64,000 nucleotides of DNA, taken from contig NC_085071.1 in NCBI RefSeq assembly GCF_963662255.1, positions 3,622,701 to 3,686,700 of the forward strand, read 5' to 3'. Positions within the stretch are counted from its first letter, which is position 1. Every line of letters begins with the position of its first letter. Source of the stretch: Cinclus cinclus. Lineage: Eukaryota > Chordata > Aves > Passeriformes > Cinclidae. The notes under the pieces are model-generated. The model did not search any database and was not told the origin of the DNA. It saw only the letters and a list, made by a program, of their open reading frames with translations. Positions 58,292-64,000 of the stretch are shown here, one piece after another. The position numbers and the translations under genes were made by a program.

Positions 58292-59052
58292 CAGGGCTAG
58301 GTGACATTGGTGCAGTCCTGGGTGACACTGGCACAGGGCTGGGGGACATTGGTGCACTGCTGGGTGACTGGCACAGGGCTGGGTGACATTGGTGCAGGGC
58401 TGGGTGACATTGGTGCAGTCCAGGGTGACACTGGCACAGGGCTGGGTGACATTGGTGCACTGCTGGGTGACTGGCACAGGGCTGGGTGACATTGGCACAG
58501 GGCTGGGTGACATTGGTGCAGGGCTGGGTGACATTGGCGCAGTTCTGGGTGACACTGGCACAGGGCTGGGTGACATTGGTGCAGGGCTGGGTGACATTGG
58601 TGCAGTCCAGGGTGACACTGGCACAGGGCTGGGTGACATTGGTGCACTGCTGGGTGACTGGCACAGGGCTGGGTGACATTGGCACAGGGCTGGGTGACAT
58701 TGGTGCACTGCTGGGTGACTGGCACAGGGCTGGGTGACATTGGCACAGGGCTGGGTGACATTGGTGCAGGGCTGGGTGACATTGGTGCAGTCCTGGGTGA
58801 CACTGGCACAGGGCTGGGGGACATTGGTGCAGTCCAGGGTGACACTGGCACAGGGCTGGGTGACACTGGCACAGGGCTGGGTGACATTGGTGCACTGCTG
58901 GGTGACATTGGCACAGGGCTGGGTGACATTGGTGCAGGGCTGGGTGACATTGGTGCACTGCTGGGTGACATTGGCACAGGGCTGGGTGACACTGACACAG
59001 GGCTGGGTGACATTGGCGCAGTTCTGGGTGACATTGGCACAGGGCTGGGTGC
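58292..59052. repeat. Minisatellite of 21-bp units (about 36 copies)
   Basis: About 760 bp of tandem copies around the core CTGGGTGACATTGG, followed by tgcaggg, tgcagtc, tgcactg or cacaggg variants. Some units lack 3 bp (ggtgactgg). Because units are multiples of three, open frames of 80-395 codons run across it on both strands; I regard them as artefacts. The plus strand has regularly spaced GGG tracts. Variant units occur in higher-order runs, suggesting block duplication. Confidence 0.96.
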
Positions 59053-59069
59053 ACCAATGTCACCCAGCA
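59045..59069. repeat. Inverted copy capping the minisatellite
   Basis: The array ends in gctgggtg, then caccaatgt, then cacccagc: perfect 8-bp arms. The right arm, with its flank caatgtcacccagcag, is an inverted copy of an array unit. Confidence 0.8.
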
Positions 59070-62000
59070 GCACCCACCAGCCCTCCAGTTCTTGACCTCA
59101 GCTGCCTCTGCACTTGTGGCTTGCCACTTAGAGCAGGGCCATCTGCACAGCGACAAGAGCTGCCTGGGAGGCACAGGAGCCATTTAATTACACAATTGTA
59201 AATAACTTCAGCCTTTTTATCTTCCTGAGGCTGACAAGCACCTTCAGCATCAGACAAAGAACAGCTGTTATCGCTCGGTGCAGAGGCTACTCCTGGGCAG
59301 CTGCCACCCCTGAAGGAGCACAGACAAAAGCAGAGGAGCTGTTCTCTGTCAGCAGGTCCAGATCTGTCCCAGAGCCACTGTCACAGCATGGGCATGGCTA
59401 CTGCTCAGGGAGCTAGAGCTTACTTTTTTTGCCACCTCTAGAGCCCCAATAGGAGGAGCAAAGGGGAAGGAGGAGAGACATGAGGTTATTCATTGGTTTC
59501 TGGAGTTTCTGTAACAATGAAGAGCACTTAGGTGTTCTCCCCAGGCACCTGTTACCACACTCCTGTTTTTAAGGATGATATCTGACTTAGAGGATGTCAG
59601 TAATTAAAAGGTCATTTTAATGAGCTCTGGTTTATTGACAGACCAGACTTTCAGGAGTTAGTTGTGCCAGGAGGAATTTTGCACCACTGTTCATAGAACA
59701 CTTTTGGTGGTGCTGCACAGCTGTCAGGGTTGTCCCCACCACAGTGGCAGTGCCAGCTCCGTGGAGTGGAGCCAGGGTCATCCCCCTGCCTGCTCTGCTG
59801 CTGGGCACCTCCTCAGGTGCTGTGACAAATCCCTGGCACCTGCAGCATGTGAGGAGCTACCCTTGCTCTGCCCTGCAGAGCACTGGTGCGTGTGCAGCCA
59901 TAAACATTTCCATTAACTCCCACATTTTTTAAATTCCATAATGGGGCTGAAATACAGCAGCAGCATCACATCCCTTTGGGAGCCCTCAAACATTTGTTTC
60001 AGAGGCACCCTGGGGAAACATTTGGAAAAGAACTTAGGACTGGGTAATTCAAGTTTTTCTGCAAGTCCCTTCTGTATAATGAATCCTGTTCCTGCTGACA
60101 TGATCCCAGGGGAATACTGCGGCTCAGTTTGCTGGATGTTTAATGCAGTTCAGGTGTGCCTGTGTGCCAAGCCTGTCTGACTCATCAAGCCCTGTGGCTG
60201 CAGGGCCAGGGACTCCTGGAGTCCTGAGCACAGAGGTGGTGGGGCTGTCTCTTCGGGCAGTCCCAGGGATGGCACTCAGCCCTGGGCGTTTATGCTGTTA
60301 AATATTTTAAGTTAATTCTATTAAGCACTAGGAGGCAAAAAAAAGATTAAGAGGGCAATGAAGAAGCTTTTTGTGAGATTTAGGTGTTCCTGGGTAATGG
60401 CAATTTTGTGTTGGGATAAATGGCTGTTTGTGACTGTAAATACAGTCTCCCAGGGTAATGGAATGTACAACAGGACATTCCTGTACACCTCTGGGGAAAA
60501 ACAGGCTCAGGAACCCCAAAAATGATGAGAATTTCCCTGAGCTGGCTAAAAGCATGGTTAGCAGTGTTGTCTGTCCTGAGGAGAGCCTGGTGGATCTGTG
60601 AGGCACGCACTGTCTCACAGCAATGCACAAATCCCTGCTCTGCCTCGCAGGAAGAAGGATGTGTTAGGTATCACATCACACTGCATCAAAACGCAAAGTG
60701 GCACAATGAATCAAACTCCTTAAAATAAAACTTTCTTCCAGAAATAAGCTTGTCACTGTCAATTTAATCTCTTGCAAAAGAAGTGTGATTTGAGAGAAGT
60801 TCCTCTTGCCAGTGATTTGCAGTAGTGGGTGTGCTTAATCACTATTTCTGATAGCAAGAGTCTGAATTGGAAGACCTTTTGCTCTCCTTTTAAAGGTCCA
60901 ACATGAAACCCAGATCCTAAATGTAGCTCTGATAACAGCAGAGCTGGAAGGAGAGAGCACTCTGGGCACTAAAGGTTGAAAAGGAGCATTTCCTCCCTTT
61001 CCACTTCCCCAACACCAGGGTGGTGACACAGAGGGACTCTGGGCAGGACTACTGCCAACCCTGGCCAGAGCACTGGCCCCTGCACTTCACCACCCTGAAG
61101 GGTTTTAAGGGGTTATTTAGAGGCAAAATCTTACAAAACTCCGCAGGGATCCTGTCTGGTTAACAAACTGTGAGAAAGGTATCGGAGTGCCAGCCTTGGG
61201 ATGGGAGTTTGTCTGGAGAAAGCCCTGATGTGCCAGGCATGGCCACTAATCCCAGTGGCTCCCTTATTCCATCACGAGGGGATGGGGTGGTGACATGCTC
61301 CTGGGCTGTTCTGCTGCAAAGACAAAACCCTGCCATGCACAGGCAGCACAGGCAGGTGCCACCAGCCCTGCTCAGGGATCCCCACACAGGCACCAGCTTG
61401 TGGCTGGTGGGACCCTTGAAGGCTGGGCCCAGCAGGGTCTCTGTCACTGACTCGAGGAATGTTTCAAACAGATCATTTATTTTCATTAGACTTGTACCAA
61501 TATCTCTGTCCCGGTGTTCCTGATGCAGGTCGACAGCTGTCCTCAGGAATGCTTTAATTGTGTTTTCCTCGATTTGCACAGCTCTTAGCTAATGCATTCT
61601 GGCTTCATTAGATTAGACGCCTCTTGTCCTGAGGATGTTGTCATGTTTTCAAATGGCTTCAATCAGCACCTCCCAGGCTCTGGCTATTTCAGGATACAAT
61701 AAAGCTAAACCTCATCCAGGATGGTGAGTAATGAAGGTGCATCTCCCACCCCCATCCTGCCTGGCTTTAAATCTGCCTGGCTGACATCCCGTGGCTGCTG
61801 GCAGAACACAATTAAACCTCTTGTCTTGCAGGCATCGTCCACAGTTGCACACAGCTCAGGAGGAAGAGCTCAGCAACAGCAACTGGGTTTCTAATGATCT
61901 TGTCATCGAGAGCAGCAGAGAGAGATAAATGAATGAGTGAGGAGGCAGCCAAGATCAAAACTCAGCTCTCCAGATGTCCAGGGCATGGCAGGTTGCAGGC

Positions 62001-64000
62001 TGGCCATGCTCATCTCCTCAGACACAGGGACATGTGTCCTCTTAGTGTCAGAGAATGAAATGCAGAGGGACACAGCCTAAACCCACCCAGCACCAGCGCT
62101 GGGGGCTTCTCTCCTGAGCACCTGCGGGCATGGCTGCTTGTAAACCTCATTCTGCAGAAGCGTTCTTCCTCTTGGGATCACAGGATCCATCACCAGCTTG
62201 TGTCCCCACCACCCAGCTGCAGAGTGGCCATAGGCTCAGGAGGGAAACCAGGGTAGGAAGGGATCAGCCAGACCCAGGCTGGGGGCAGAGACCTGCTGCA
62301 CTCTCTGGGGAAGAGCTGATGTCTCCAGAACACTCCCTGCACCGTGTCCCTCCTGGAGCCCAGCACACCAGTCCCAGGCAAGGGCTCTCCTTCCCCAGAC
62401 ACTCTCCTCTGGCAGGAGAATTGCCTCAGCCCTGTCTTCTTATCATGAGCCACCACAATCGGCATCGATCCCTTTCACCCCACAGTCAGTATTTTGACTT
62501 CTGGAATTCATCTTACCTAGCAAGGGACTCTAAATATATCTCAGGCAATTTCCTCTCCTCATTTTTAATAATCTCTTTCAGCCTTAAATTCATTTTTGAA
62601 AATATGTTTTGGGATGATAGGCTTTATTTTCACAGCTGATGGACAATATTCATCACACCTGTGTCCTACTCTGCACAACACACACACATTCCTTACAGCA
62701 GTCCTGCAGCAATTTGAACAGCACTTAATTCATTACAACCCCATCACTGCTTGTGTGTGCTCCCCCCAACAATGTCACGGGTGATTTGTCACTTGGGTCC
62801 CTGTAGGCAGCACTGGTCCCACCTTGCAGAGCCACTGTCACTCCTTGAGCCACGGGACAGGATGGAATGGCCCCGTTCAAGCATGGCGGGTGTAAAGGAT
62901 GCTTCACTGTTCCCCACCCTGGAAACCTCCAGAAGGTGGCAGGTGGAAGAGTAGAACCAAAAAACCCTTTTTCTGTCCAGGATCTCTTGGTTCACTGGGC
63001 ACAGCAGGGCTGAGGCTATGCACTGGGGCTATGCTGGCACATCCTCCCAACCCTGAGCCCTGGTGAGAGTAGAGGGAGCCATGGGGACAGAACCAGTGGT
63101 GCCTCTCTGGGCTCTCAACTCACTCCGGGTCCCCAGGTCAGCAGCTCCTTTAGAAAAGCTTCTCCAGCAAATTGCCATTTCGCTAGACACAGGCCCTTGC
63201 TAGGACCCTGTTTGGGTGCTCACACCCAAACTGGGGATTCAGGTACAAGGGAATTGGGCACTCCTTCACAAATTAATCCAGTGCTCAGGGCTGAGCTGCA
63301 GTCCCTGATCAATGCTCAGCTCTCCCAACCTCCCCCCACGCTGCCCAAGGGCTGAATGTGCTGGCCTGGGGCGTGTGCTGCACCAGCCTGGAGGCTCCCA
63401 TTGTACCAAGGCAAAACAAGGCACAGGAAGGCACAGAAAAGCCTGGTCAGGATTCCCTGAGACTTGTGACGTGGTCTCTGAGTATTCTGCTCCCCACTGT
63501 GCTTCCATGTGCTCTTGTCTCTGCACTCTGGGCTGTAACTGTGAAGCCATCGTGTTCCGGATCCCTGTCCTGCTCTGGCACATTTTGACCTGCAGGAGCT
63601 GCTTGGCCAGACAGAACTCGGTGCTGGTAGCTCTTGGCAGGGTTTCTTTGTCCAGCAGATTCCCATGGAGCTGCATTCTGTCACCTTTTTGAGCACTAAT
63701 GAAGGAACAGAAAGACAAAGCAGGGTGTCTGAGAGGGTCTGAGCCGCTCACTCAGTGCTGCCCTGGCCGGGGTCCTTCTGCCCACGCTGCACACAGGCAT
63801 TTCCAATTGCACTTTCCATTTGGCATCAATTACTGCCGTTTCTTGTACCTTCATTTGCAGTCAGCAGAGGTGGCCGACTGACATTGAGAGGGGACGACTC
63901 CTCAGATCCCATCAATCAAGTGCCATCAGGATTCAGCTTCCTGGGCTGGCAGGCCACAAGGTCACCCTCGGTGGGAGATCGGCTTTCCTGAAGCACAGCC
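59070..64000. other. Intergenic DNA downstream, no confident gene
   Basis: No exon set, RNA gene or transposon is recognised. Human synteny would predict CDCA8 next, but nothing resembling it is visible, so it probably lies beyond the window. A minus-strand open frame (61588-61160) has a peptide-like start and is discussed among the findings. AT-rich motifs cluster at about 61540-61620. Confidence 0.5.

Noticed and set aside
57996..59183. 395-codon minus-strand frame and several overlapping frames
   Set aside because: They are entirely repeats of the 21-bp minisatellite unit; all frames on both strands are open for the same reason.
1..64000. CRISPR arrays, bacterial operons, or transposon protein genes
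   Set aside because: Nothing of this kind is seen. Repeats here are eukaryotic minisatellites, and all genes are spliced vertebrate genes.

Overview
The window is vertebrate nuclear DNA, most likely avian. It carries spliced genes with GT-AG introns, two CpG islands, compact introns, and few interspersed repeats apart from one LTR and two long minisatellites. The gene order MTF1 - C1orf122 - YRDC - EPHA10 matches the block on human 1p34.3, read in the opposite direction to the human reference. The class call rests on overall compactness and repeat poverty; nothing here fixes the species.

Layout. Bases 1-539 hold the last two coding exons of MTF1 (+), followed by its 3' UTR and intergenic DNA to about 6.38 kb. 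C1orf122 (-) occupies 6903-6584. YRDC (+) occupies 6974-8867. The two start codons are only 70 bp apart, in a GC-rich bidirectional promoter. From about 9.0 to 29.9 kb I see no coding exon; in human this interval holds MANEAL, and I cannot find it here. EPHA10 (+) fills 30081-53849. All 17 coding exons can be joined in frame (3003 nt, 1000 aa), with matching splice phases throughout. From 53.85 to 64 kb I see the EPHA10 3' UTR or intergenic DNA, a large 21-bp minisatellite, and no confident gene.

Functions. MTF1 is the zinc-sensing metal-response transcription factor. YRDC makes threonylcarbamoyl-AMP for t6A tRNA modification. C1orf122 is a small protein of unknown role. EPHA10 is a catalytically dead Eph receptor; this copy lacks the ATP-binding Lys, the HRD Asp, the DFG Asp and the activation-loop Tyr. 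Apart from the shared C1orf122/YRDC promoter, nothing suggests these neighbours act in one pathway.

Points of most interest: a GC-AG intron in the EPHA10 kinase region; an LTR whose edge lies about 20 bp from the splice acceptor of the next exon; a readable extension of exon 3 that would give a secreted ligand-binding isoform; the apparent absence of MANEAL; and two coding-like minisatellites.
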